Shown: positions 52,255-59,896, counted from the stretch's first letter. The stretch is DNA of 64,000 nt from Hyphomonadaceae bacterium TMED5 (GCA_002173095.1 NHBK01000002.1:62001-126000), one strand, 5' to 3'. Numbers and translations are program-made. Notes: a model not told the origin generated them from the sequence alone.

Positions 52255-52336
52255 AATGTTCGGGCTGGTGGTTGGTTCCAAAAAAAAACGGAAAATTTCT
52301 GAACTTTTTTTGGAACCTTTGATTCTCTCAGGGATT
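52255..52336. promoter_or_regulatory. mirror-image divergent phyR/nepR promoter region
   Basis: GGTTCCAAAAAAA (52274-52286) and TTTTTTTGGAACC (52305-52317) form a perfect 13-base inverted repeat with an 18-base centre. Each arm is an outward-facing GGAACC -35 element backed by an A-tract. At N16 the candidate -10s are CATT towards nepR (52258-52255) and GATT towards phyR (52333-52336), both off the CGTT consensus. A weak autoregulated pair is plausible. Confidence 0.6.
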
Positions 52337-52361
52337 AATGAGCTACGTTTGGAGGGAATAA

Positions 52362-53156
52362 ATGTCATTCGTATCTCAACTTGGCCCCCATCTGCCGTTT
52401 CTTCGTCGGTACGCACGTGCGCTTACCGGCTCTCAGGGAAGTGGAGATGCTTATATTAAAGCATCCCTCGTTGCTCTCGCGAGCGACGCAGACAGTTTTG
52501 ACCAGAGCGCTTCACCTCGTTTGGCGCTATACAAATTCTTTCACACGATCTGGTCTCAGACCGGCGCTCAACTAGAATCTTCGGATCTGGCCGGTGTTGA
52601 TCAAATCGCGGATGTGCGCCTGCAGGCGCTCGCACCTATTCATCGTCAGGCTTTCCTGCTGACCTCTCTTGAGGGGTTCACTGTTACAGAAGTCGCAGAC
52701 ATTCTCGATGTCAGCGAATCTGAAGTCGGTGCCTTCATCGCGGAAGCTCAGACAGAAATCGAAAATGACCTGCGCACAGACGTGCTGATCATTGAAGATG
52801 AGCCTGTCATCGCCGCTGACCTTGAAAGCCTTGTTTCCGAACTCGGCCACAACGTCACCGGTAATGCGACCACACATAAGGAAGCTGTTGAGCTTGCTCG
52901 CAAATATCCACCAGGTCTGGTGCTTTGCGACATTCAGCTGGCTGACAATTCGTCCGGTATTGATGCGGCACACGACATTCTTCAGGATTTCGATGTTCCG
53001 ATCATTTTCATCACTGCCTTCCCAGAGCGTTTGCTCACGGGTGAGCGTCCTGAGCCGACATATCTGATTTCCAAGCCGTTCCAGGAAGCAACAGTTAAAG
53101 CCGCGATTGCGCAGGCTCTGTTCTTCCATCCGAGCAAGTCTGCTCAGGCAGCCTGA
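52362..53156 (+). CDS. phyR: PhyR anti-anti-sigma response regulator
   Basis: A 264-residue protein with a sigma-factor-like N-terminal domain (LPFLRRYARALTGSQGSGDA at the start; LEGFTVTEVADILDVSESEV as the sigma-4-like part) and a C-terminal receiver domain. The receiver shows IEDEP, the phospho-Asp in LCDIQLAD, Thr in FITAFPER and Lys in ISKPF. FITAFPE, with its FxTAFxER pattern, marks the receiver group linked to HisKA_2/HWE kinases. Once phosphorylated it binds NepR and frees EcfG. It is transcribed divergently from nepR-ecfG-kinase. Confidence 0.97.
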   Translation: MSFVSQLGPHLPFLRRYARALTGSQGSGDAYIKASLVALASDADSFDQSASPRLALYKFFHTIWSQTGAQLESSDLAGVDQIADVRLQALAPIHRQAFLLTSLEGFTVTEVADILDVSESEVGAFIAEAQTEIENDLRTDVLIIEDEPVIAADLESLVSELGHNVTGNATTHKEAVELARKYPPGLVLCDIQLADNSSGIDAAHDILQDFDVPIIFITAFPERLLTGERPEPTYLISKPFQEATVKAAIAQALFFHPSKSAQAA

Positions 53157-53225
53157 ACTCAGCGGTAGAATTCAACTTCCGGAAAACGCCTGTCAGTTCA
53201 GCTGGCAAGCGTTTTTCTTTGCGCT

Positions 53226-53250
53226 GGAACCGGGGTGCATGCCCTGCGTT
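53226..53250 (+). promoter_or_regulatory. EcfG-type (general stress) promoter of exoD
   Basis: GGAACC at 53226, N16 after GGAAC, CGTT at 53247-53250. The ATG at 53260 follows only nine bases later, so a transcript starting six or seven bases past the -10 would have almost no leader. Confidence 0.75.
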
Positions 53251-53259
53251 AAATCCGGT

Positions 53260-53838
53260 ATGAGCAGCACACCCTTACATGATATTCTGTCTGATATTGA
53301 CGAAATGGCTGAGAAAGACGGTTCAGTGAACCTGAAGTCTCTTCTGGAATCGTTTGAGAACCGGTCTTTCGGGCCCGTTCTCGCATTGCTTGGCATTCTG
53401 GCGATTTCGCCGCTTGGCGCAGTACCCGGTATTCCTATCGTGCTTGCGGGACTGGTTATCTTATGGGCTGGCCAGATTCTCATTGGACGGTCTCATCCCT
53501 GGGTGCCGTCAGCGCTGCATTCGATATCACTGAAGGAAAGTCAGGTGGAATCGTTTCAGGAGAAGGCCGAGCCAGCGATCGACCATATCGACAATTGGGT
53601 GAAGCCGCGTTTCGAATGGGCGGTCGGCACTTATTCTGAGTACATTATCGCGGCGATGAGTATCGCGCTGTCACTCATCATGATCCCGTTAGAGCTTATT
53701 CCATTTGCTGTCGCTTTGCCTGCGGGTGGTCTGGTTCTGCTTGGATTGTCCCTCATGGCGAAGGATGGAATTCTGACGCTGATTTCCATGGCCTTCGGCG
53801 TAATTGTTCTGGTTGGCGGACTGTTGAGCGTCATTTGA
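53260..53838 (+). CDS. exoD: ExoD family membrane protein
   Basis: A 192-residue protein starting MSSTPLHDILSDIDE. The frame is open 51 codons upstream, but that part covers the promoter and is unlikely to be translated. The ExoD pattern is LLALLGILAISPLGAVPGIP-like in the first helix pair and RPRFEW-like (VKPRFEW) before the next. Four hydrophobic segments follow. ExoD was first linked to exopolysaccharide production and alkaline survival in Sinorhizobium; the mechanism is unknown. No ribosome site precedes the ATG, consistent with a leaderless message. Confidence 0.88.
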   Translation: MSSTPLHDILSDIDEMAEKDGSVNLKSLLESFENRSFGPVLALLGILAISPLGAVPGIPIVLAGLVILWAGQILIGRSHPWVPSALHSISLKESQVESFQEKAEPAIDHIDNWVKPRFEWAVGTYSEYIIAAMSIALSLIMIPLELIPFAVALPAGGLVLLGLSLMAKDGILTLISMAFGVIVLVGGLLSVI

Positions 53839-53866
53839 ATTAAAGCGAAATTCATCTCTTCTTTTC

Positions 53867-53891
53867 GGAACTTCTGATCTTCCCTGACGTT
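53867..53891 (+). promoter_or_regulatory. EcfG-type (general stress) promoter
   Basis: GGAAC at 53867, N16, CGTT at 53888-53891. It is 30 bases before the ATG of the DUF883-like gene. Confidence 0.78.
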
Positions 53892-53921
53892 GATTTTACA
53901 TACCGAACAGAGGAGATCGCT

Positions 53922-54233
53922 ATGACACTTCACAATATTACAGACACCGCTACTGAACCAAAACAAGAGATCGATCAGGACGTATCTAACCTGCGTCAGG
54001 ACTTTGAATCTCTGAAAGATAATGTTGGTTCGCTTTTCGCGCACGTGACGAAGCTTGCTGGCGAGCGCGCTGAAAAAGGTGCTGACCAGACTAAAGAATT
54101 TGCTGGCGACGCAGTCGAAAAAGCCAAGGACGCTCAGGGTTATGTCGAAACCCGCATCCGTGAGAAGCCACTGGCGGCTGTAGGCATTGCTGCGGGCGTT
54201 GGCGCTTTGGCTGCTATCCTGATGCGTAAGTAA
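53922..54233 (+). CDS. DUF883/ElaB/YqjD-like membrane-anchored protein
   Basis: A 103-residue protein: a long charged helix (about residues 15-80, DQDVSNLRQDFESLKDNVGS and onward) followed by one C-terminal membrane helix ending AAVGIAAGVGALAAILMRK. This matches the ElaB/YqjD/DUF883 group, tail-anchored inner-membrane proteins that bind ribosomes in E. coli stationary phase. GAGGAG precedes the ATG. It is co-transcribed with the following membrane protein gene (five bases between). Confidence 0.88.
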   Translation: MTLHNITDTATEPKQEIDQDVSNLRQDFESLKDNVGSLFAHVTKLAGERAEKGADQTKEFAGDAVEKAKDAQGYVETRIREKPLAAVGIAAGVGALAAILMRK

Positions 54234-54238
54234 TCGCG

Positions 54239-54637
54239 ATGGACAAAGCCAAACTCAGAATAATGGCTGGCGCTGGTGGAGCTCTTCTGGGCTTCGCCGG
54301 CGTCCTGTTTCTGTCATTCAGTCTCGCTGCCCTGGTGGCACACTTTTTCGGATGGGTAATTGGAGCATTCGCCGTCGGCGTCATGCTGGTTATCTGTTCA
54401 CTCCTAGGGATTTCCTATTTCCTCGCGCCTCTTAAAACGGCTGAGGAAGAAATCGAACAATTGGAAGAGGCGACAGCCGAGGCGCTGGCCGAGCTACCGT
54501 TTGATACGGTTAAAGCACTGGTGGACAAACGTCCGCTCATGTCTGTCAGCGTTGCTGCACTTATTGGATATTCGGTTGCGAATGATCCTAAGAATGCAGC
54601 GAGCCATGCTCAAAGACTAGCTTTCGGCCTGTTCTGA
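54239..54637 (+). CDS. YqjE/phage-holin-like membrane protein
   Basis: A 132-residue protein with two adjacent N-terminal membrane helices (GGALLGFAGVLFLSFSLAAL and FGWVIGAFAVGVMLVICSLL). A charged helical region and a weak hydrophobic segment near residue 105 follow. The arrangement resembles the YqjE/holin_X group that accompanies YqjD-like genes. The partner gene sits directly upstream and the pair ends with a strong terminator. Confidence 0.65.
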   Translation: MDKAKLRIMAGAGGALLGFAGVLFLSFSLAALVAHFFGWVIGAFAVGVMLVICSLLGISYFLAPLKTAEEEIEQLEEATAEALAELPFDTVKALVDKRPLMSVSVAALIGYSVANDPKNAASHAQRLAFGLF

Positions 54638-54670
54638 CAACGATCGGTTTTCCTCGGTTCACCATGCATG

Positions 54671-54706
54671 AAAAGCCGGCACCCTATTGGGTGGCGGCTT
54701 TTTTAA
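54671..54706 (+). terminator. intrinsic terminator
   Basis: AAAAGCCGGCACCC and GGGTGGCGGCTTTTTT arms with a small bulge, followed by TTTTTT. Confidence 0.88.
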
Positions 54707-54754
54707 TGCCCTGATTTAAAACAACTAAAAGCGTTTAATTGCGAGCATCGCAAG

Positions 54755-54779
54755 GGAACATTGTGCGGGCTTTGGCGTT
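54755..54779 (+). promoter_or_regulatory. EcfG-type (general stress) promoter
   Basis: GGAAC at 54755, N16, CGTT at 54776-54779. It is 31 bases before the ATG at 54811. Confidence 0.78.
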
Positions 54780-54810
54780 TCTTAATCATAGATAAACCGG
54801 AGACCAGACA

Positions 54811-55041
54811 ATGACACGCAATCCGTTGATTACACTTATTGCCGCTATCGCGATCGTCTTCGTGGCAGTCATGGCATTTTTCTACATTCGCTATGGCTCT
54901 ATGGAAGCCGCGGGCGCAGAAATGGACACAGTGCTGTCCGATGCGGCTGACGTAACAGAACGCGCTGCAGATAATCTTGGCGAAGCAACCGAAGACTTCG
55001 TTGATGATGTTCGTGACGGCACCCAGGACGGCCAGAGCTAA
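54811..55041 (+). CDS. small membrane protein, 76 residues
   Basis: One N-terminal membrane helix (LITLIAAIAIVFVAVMAFFY) followed by an acidic, helical region with repeated Asp/Glu (SDAADVTERAADNLGEATED). The composition of the tail resembles the two small lipoproteins at 46796 and 48701. No family is assigned. It lies 43 bases before the MlaC-like gene, with no terminator between, so both are probably in the stress regulon. Confidence 0.7.
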   Translation: MTRNPLITLIAAIAIVFVAVMAFFYIRYGSMEAAGAEMDTVLSDAADVTERAADNLGEATEDFVDDVRDGTQDGQS

Positions 55042-55084
55042 TCTCGCAGGCTCAGCCGCACACCCGACAACAGGATAATTAGAT

Positions 55085-55645
55085 ATGAAATATGGAATCT
55101 GCGCACTCGCGCTGCTCGGCGGAGCGTTTTCCGCTCAGGCCGTCGAACAGGCACCAACAGAGCCAACATCAATGGTTCAGGTCATCTCAGATGAGGCAAT
55201 TGCTTTTCTGGAAGATGGTCAGCTCACTGAAACCGAAGCTCAGGATTTGCTCTCAAATGTAAATGTCGAGGCGATCGGACAGTTTGCTCTTGGGCGTGAG
55301 GTTCACAGCCTCAGCGATGCTCAGCTTTCTTCCTATCACACGGCATTCCGCGAATATCTGACAGAACAGATGCAGCTGCATCTTGAGAATTTCGCCGGTG
55401 GTGAAATTGAGATCGTGGACACTGTGGAGCGTGCCGAAGGCGATGTGGTTGTTGAAACCACGCTTACGCCTGCCAGCGGTGAAAGCATGCCGGTATCCTG
55501 GCGCGTAAAGGACTTTGATGGTCAATGGAAGATCATTGATGTGGAGGCTCAAGGCCTGTGGCTCGCCATTGAACAGCGTGCTCAGTTCCAGGCGACACTC
55601 GATGCAAATGGTGGCGACGTCGATGCATTGATCGCAGAGCTGTAA
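55085..55645 (+). CDS. MlaC/Ttg2D-like phospholipid-binding protein
   Basis: A 186-residue protein with a signal peptide (ALLGGAFSAQAVE). It shows the MlaC fold pattern: an N-terminal helix pair, FALGREVHSLSDAQLSSYHT, FREYLTEQMQ, then the beta strands ending in SWRVKDFDGQWKIIDVEAQG. MlaC shuttles phospholipids between the outer and inner membranes to keep lipid asymmetry. No mlaFEDB genes are nearby, so it is an orphan copy. Linked with the small membrane protein downstream of a stress promoter. Confidence 0.87.
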   Translation: MKYGICALALLGGAFSAQAVEQAPTEPTSMVQVISDEAIAFLEDGQLTETEAQDLLSNVNVEAIGQFALGREVHSLSDAQLSSYHTAFREYLTEQMQLHLENFAGGEIEIVDTVERAEGDVVVETTLTPASGESMPVSWRVKDFDGQWKIIDVEAQGLWLAIEQRAQFQATLDANGGDVDALIAEL

Positions 55646-55675
55646 GCTCAGCTTTTACAGCATTAGCCAAACGAT

Positions 55676-55702
55676 AAAGCCCCGCTTCTGGCGGGGCTTT
55701 TT
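55676..55702. terminator. intrinsic terminator
   Basis: AAAGCCCCGC and GCGGGGCTTT, perfect ten-base arms with a five-base loop, then TTG. It follows the MlaC-like gene and also lies after the convergent fusion gene. Confidence 0.9.
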
Positions 55703-55735
55703 GTATGTCTGGTGGGTTCAGCGCTCTGGTTTGGT

Positions 55736-57862
55736 CTACGCTCTGTCTCTGTGGGCGCGTGCTGCCTCCACAAAGCCTTTGAAAATATCGCGGGCAAATT
55801 TGCGATAGACCAGAAACTCAGGATGGAACTGTATACCGAGCGCAAAAGGGTGCTCTTTGTGTTCAATGGCCTGGATCAGGCCGTTATGTTCCTGAGCGAT
55901 GGCGTGAAACTCGCCGCCAATTTTCTCAACGGCCTGTGTATGGATAGAGTTCACGCTCAGCGTCTTCCGGCCAGTCAGCTTATAAAGAATGGAAGCGTCG
56001 CCCACACGAATAGGTTTGCGATAGAAAATCCGGTCGATGAAACTGGTCGGATAATGTTCTTCAAAGTCGCTGAGATCCGGGTACAGCGTGCCGCCGGCAT
56101 AGACGTTCATCATCTGCATGCCCCGGCAAACGCCCATCATCGGAATCCCGTGTTCAAACGCGGCTTTAGCCCAAGAGGCTTCCATCTCATCGCGTGCCAG
56201 ATCGTATATGACGCCGGGCAGGGGCGATTGAGCATAGCGTTCAGGATAAACGTCTGATCCCCCGCCAAAAAGCAGACCATCAATCGATTGTGGGTCGCGC
56301 GGCGCAGAGGATGTGATCGAGACCGGTTTGCCGCCCGCCAGCCAGACGGCGAATTTCATCGCGCGAAATGCAAAGAAATCGCCTTTGTCTGGCTTTGTAA
56401 TGCCAATTACCGGGCGCCCTGTTTTGGGTTCAACAGGTTGTGCCGGCTCAGCAGGGGCATCTGCATCAAATTTCAGTTCCGGAGGTAATTCGCCATGTCT
56501 CAGAACGGAGCTGAGGGCGAATAAAACACCAAGCCCGGTGGCCGGGTCATTGTCGACCGTGAACTCAGAGGGCAGGTCGCCATGCTGTTTGAGCTCTTCC
56601 TGAAGGCGTGCGAGCGCTTTGGCGCTAAGGGCGGAGTGCCCGATAAGTGATGTGAAGTGTTTCAGCGCGCTGATGACTGCGCCGTTCGATACATCTTTGC
56701 GAAGCTCATCCCAGGCGTCAGACGTTCGCAACATATGTTTGTCTTCGCTGGCGATTTCTTCCGCTACAGAAAGAATCCACGCTGCGGGGGTGCGAGATTT
56801 GAAGCCGATCTCAGCCGCATTTGGGTCGAGTTCCGGAACAGGCAGACCGGCGGCAATGGAATAGGCCAGCCATGGGAAATCAATGCCGGATTCCGTTGAA
56901 TGAAAAAGACCGGCCCAGAAGCGCGGATTGACTTCAATCAGCTGGGCAGGCGCGTCACTGTCTTCATCCCAGCGGAAATCAATTTCTGCAACGCCATTCC
57001 ATTTCGTGGCTGCGACCAGATTTTTGGTCGTCTCCAGAAATGGAGCCGCATCAACGGTTTCACGAATAGCGCCCGCGCCGGATTCCACCGGGAACTGGCG
57101 GATATTGCGATAGGCAGAAATGGCGATCAGCTCGCCATTCTTTGCAGCGATAGATACGCAATAGTCAGACCCGTCGACCGCGGTTTGAAGGAGAAGATCT
57201 TCTTCGCCTTTCAATTCGTCGCGATAGGCTGTGATATCGTTTTCATCTTTGAGCAGACGAACGCCGCGACCGCCCACGCCGTCGAGCGGTTTGATGATCT
57301 TTGGCAAATCCAGATCAGAGGCCGAAGCTGAGCGAAATTCTTCGCTGGTGAGCTGGCGTGTCTCAGGTGCTTCGAGGCCATGCTTTTCAGCAAAATGCGC
57401 AAACTGATCCTTTGGGTGGATCAGCTGAATGGAGGCCAGATCGGGGGCTGCGATCCTGATCAGCGGTTCGAACCGGTCGCGATGCTCAGCGAAAAGCTTT
57501 GCATCTCTGAAGGCCGGGATCAGCACATAGGGCCGGTCATCGTCAGGTGCATATTTGCGGACGGCTTCTTCCATTCGATTGAGCGCGTCTACTGTGTCGC
57601 GCTCGAAATGCGGATGAGTGAAGCAATCTTTTGTGTGTTTGGAGAAGGAGAGGACGGTGAGGTCAACATCGTCGCAGCCAATCACTTCAATGCCGCGCTC
57701 ATGCAGAGATCGCGCAATGACAAGTGACATGAGACTGCGCCCATAGGTGACAATGGCGCGTCCTTTGAGTTTGGGGGAGGCCGTTTCAATTGTGTCTGAA
57801 ACAGAAATATCGCCAGCCTCAGGCTGACGTGTCGGGGGGGCATGTGAAAGTGTGTCTGGCAT
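55736..57862 (-). CDS. ATP-grasp ligase fused to class I glutamine amidotransferase-like hydrolase
   Basis: A 708-residue protein of two enzymes. Residues ~15-400 are an ATP-grasp carboxylate-amine ligase: a pre-ATP-grasp part, the ATP loop KPLDGVGGRGVRLL, and the metal site LIEVNPRFWAGL. Residues ~460-700 are a peptidase C26/PuuD-like gamma-glutamyl hydrolase: nucleophile Cys in GVCRGMQMMNVYAGG, the HTQAV segment, and His-x-Glu in GIQFHPEF. Both active sites look intact. The chain could form an amide bond and cleave a gamma-glutamyl one. ATG 57862 was preferred; 57892 is possible. It lies 53 bases past the glycine-zipper gene, probably on its stress transcript. Confidence 0.85.
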   Translation of the reverse strand: MPDTLSHAPPTRQPEAGDISVSDTIETASPKLKGRAIVTYGRSLMSLVIARSLHERGIEVIGCDDVDLTVLSFSKHTKDCFTHPHFERDTVDALNRMEEAVRKYAPDDDRPYVLIPAFRDAKLFAEHRDRFEPLIRIAAPDLASIQLIHPKDQFAHFAEKHGLEAPETRQLTSEEFRSASASDLDLPKIIKPLDGVGGRGVRLLKDENDITAYRDELKGEEDLLLQTAVDGSDYCVSIAAKNGELIAISAYRNIRQFPVESGAGAIRETVDAAPFLETTKNLVAATKWNGVAEIDFRWDEDSDAPAQLIEVNPRFWAGLFHSTESGIDFPWLAYSIAAGLPVPELDPNAAEIGFKSRTPAAWILSVAEEIASEDKHMLRTSDAWDELRKDVSNGAVISALKHFTSLIGHSALSAKALARLQEELKQHGDLPSEFTVDNDPATGLGVLFALSSVLRHGELPPELKFDADAPAEPAQPVEPKTGRPVIGITKPDKGDFFAFRAMKFAVWLAGGKPVSITSSAPRDPQSIDGLLFGGGSDVYPERYAQSPLPGVIYDLARDEMEASWAKAAFEHGIPMMGVCRGMQMMNVYAGGTLYPDLSDFEEHYPTSFIDRIFYRKPIRVGDASILYKLTGRKTLSVNSIHTQAVEKIGGEFHAIAQEHNGLIQAIEHKEHPFALGIQFHPEFLVYRKFARDIFKGFVEAARAHRDRA

Positions 57863-57915
57863 ACAGTTCCCGGGAAAGCGCCCCCGCAGCATAGCTGCAG
57901 GGGCAAATTCACATC

Positions 57916-58254
57916 TTAGCGATAATAACGCGGGTCAGATGGGTAGCGGTCATTGACGTCGGCTACGCCGTCACCGTCATAATCGCGCTCATCAGCCTGG
58001 TCATCTACGCCTGGCATGTCGCAGTCTTCAGCGTTCGTGCAACCACGTGCTGCGCCAGCTGCACCGCCTACAGCAGCACCGATAGCTGCGCCGCGACCAG
58101 CATCACCGTCACCGACATTGTTACCAATAATCGCACCGGCAGCCGCGCCGATTGCAGCACCGCCCAGGGCGTTGCGTTCTGTTTCACCTGTGCTTGTGCA
58201 GGCAGCAGCGCCAAGTGCCAGTGCCGGAAGCATAAATACAAAAGCCTTTTTCAT
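57916..58254 (-). CDS. glycine-zipper lipoprotein with Ca-binding-like tail
   Basis: A 112-residue lipoprotein starting MKKAFVFMLPALALGAAAC (lipobox GAAAC region). The mature part has a glycine-zipper pattern (GGAAIGAAAGAIIGNNVG, then AAIGAAVGGAAGAARG). The C-terminus DYDGDGVADVNDRYPSDP resembles a thrombospondin type-3 or EF-hand-like calcium loop. The longer frame reaching 58470 is an artefact, since it crosses the promoter. The structure suggests an outer-membrane-associated protein. An EcfG promoter lies 29 bases upstream of the ATG. Confidence 0.82.
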   Translation of the reverse strand: MKKAFVFMLPALALGAAACTSTGETERNALGGAAIGAAAGAIIGNNVGDGDAGRGAAIGAAVGGAAGAARGCTNAEDCDMPGVDDQADERDYDGDGVADVNDRYPSDPRYYR

Positions 58255-58283
58255 GGTAGGTCTCCGTTCGTTCATGCTCAAAC

Positions 58284-58308
58284 AACGTGGGCGAATTGAG
58301 CTGGTTCC
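58284..58308 (-). promoter_or_regulatory. EcfG-type (general stress) promoter
   Basis: On the minus strand GGAACC (GGAAC at 58308-58304), N16, CGTT at 58287-58284, 29 bases before the glycine-zipper ATG. Confidence 0.78.
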
Positions 58309-58452
58309 TGAAAAACCGAATTCGAACTGAAGAAATGTCATTTCACTTCTGCGCGCATTATCCCGTTCAGTATTGCCAGAAACTGTGGCCCACCGGCAAT
58401 AAACCCTCAGAGAACTGAATTTTGTCCGGAAAGATTCAAGGGTTGACCTCGA

Positions 58453-58470
58453 CTGTTTAAAAAGTGTCAT
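58453..58470 (+). promoter_or_regulatory. Pho box upstream of the PiT-like transporter
   Basis: CTGTTTA-AAAA-GTGTCAT, two seven-base half-sites separated by four A/T bases, close to the PhoB consensus CTGTCAT-N4-CTGTCAT. It ends 49 bases before the transporter ATG. Confidence 0.7.
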
Positions 58471-58519
58471 ACACTTCGGATAGCGAGAGACTCAGACCAG
58501 AGCCCCAACCAGGTGATTT

Positions 58520-59896
58520 ATGGATTTTTTTGGAATTGAGATTTTCGCGGCAATCGGCTTTTTGTTTGCGGCTTATGCTGTTGTAGGAAACGACGCGCTG
58601 CAGACGCTCGGTACCTTTATCAATTCCAATAAGAGACTGCACTGGTCGGTTCTGTTTGCGTTTGCTGCAGGCGTGTTGGTCATCACCTTTGCCTATGGCT
58701 GGGTGGTGAATGGCGGTGACCCGTCATATGGACGTCTCTCCAATGAGAGCAAGTATCCGCCGATCAACGTGGAATGGTACCATATCCTTCCGCCGCTTGT
58801 GCTTCTTGTGATCACGCGACTTGGTATTCCGGTCTCCACGTCTTTCATGGTTCTGACCATTTTCGCCTCCATTGGCGGTCTGGGCTCGATGATCGAGAAG
58901 TCGCTGTTTGGCTATGCGCTGGCATTTGCGACGGGCGGTGTCGTCTATCTCATCATTACGCGAACGCTTGAGAAATGGTTTGAGGAAAATCCCGTAGATG
59001 CGGTGATCCCTTACGGTCTGATCGCCATTGTCGGGTCGGCCTTTTTCCTGTCTCAGTATTATGTGTTCGGCACGACCGACAGCCTTGCGAGCGCGCTCAT
59101 TGGCGTGGTCATTTCGGTTGTCTGTGAGATTATAGCCATCGCCTTCTGCCTGATGCACTCACGATCTATGTATTGGGTGATCGTGCAATGGGTCACGACA
59201 GGCTATCTCTGGGCCGTCTGGCTCATTCAGGATTTTGCGAACATTTTCGTATTTCTGCCGCGCGAAATCACAGCCGTTCAGGGCTTCATCGCGATGGGCG
59301 GAATTGTTCTCCTACTGGGTTATACCTTTGCCAACCAGGGCGGTCCGGTTCAGCGTATTCTCAAAACCAAGTCGAACGTTACAGACATTCGGTCCGCTAC
59401 GATTATCGACTTCCTCTATGCGACGCTGCTGTTCTTCTTCAAAGAATTGAACGACTTGCCAATGAGCACGACCTGGGTGTTCCTTGGTCTGATTGCGGGC
59501 CGTGAGTACGCATTCGCACTGACGCATAAAGTGGTCACACTGGGCGCGGCTGTGCTCGACACATTCAGCGATCTCGGTAAAGCGTTTATCGGCCTTGTGA
59601 TTTCTGTAGACCTTGCTGTCGGTCTTCCACTTCTGGCTCAGATTGCGATTGGCGAAGCGCCTGAGATGACACAGGTCTTCACCAGCCATCTCTTCCTCTG
59701 GTTTGTGATCCTGTCCAATCTCATGCTTGCGGCGACGATCTGGTTCCTGATGAAAAAGGATAAGCCAGCGGCAACGGTGTTTATCGCTGTAATGGCGCTG
59801 GGGGCTGCGGCCTTCTTCATGACTGTCGACCAGCTGGAAGATGGTGCGCACGACACTGTCATTCCGCAGGCCGAGGCAACAGCTGCAGCGGAATAA
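58520..59896 (+). CDS. PiT-family inorganic phosphate transporter (divergent)
   Basis: A 458-residue membrane protein with about ten to twelve helices. The two PiT repeats are recognisable: GNDALQTLGTFI near the N-terminus and LPMSTTWVFLGLIAGRE in the C-terminal half, with PVSTSFMVLTIFASIGG in between. It departs from E. coli PitA in having GNDALQT where ANDVANA is usual. It would carry phosphate with protons or sodium. The Pho box just upstream supports phosphate regulation. GTG-ATTT and a weak site precede the ATG. Confidence 0.85.
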   Translation: MDFFGIEIFAAIGFLFAAYAVVGNDALQTLGTFINSNKRLHWSVLFAFAAGVLVITFAYGWVVNGGDPSYGRLSNESKYPPINVEWYHILPPLVLLVITRLGIPVSTSFMVLTIFASIGGLGSMIEKSLFGYALAFATGGVVYLIITRTLEKWFEENPVDAVIPYGLIAIVGSAFFLSQYYVFGTTDSLASALIGVVISVVCEIIAIAFCLMHSRSMYWVIVQWVTTGYLWAVWLIQDFANIFVFLPREITAVQGFIAMGGIVLLLGYTFANQGGPVQRILKTKSNVTDIRSATIIDFLYATLLFFFKELNDLPMSTTWVFLGLIAGREYAFALTHKVVTLGAAVLDTFSDLGKAFIGLVISVDLAVGLPLLAQIAIGEAPEMTQVFTSHLFLWFVILSNLMLAATIWFLMKKDKPAATVFIAVMALGAAAFFMTVDQLEDGAHDTVIPQAEATAAAE

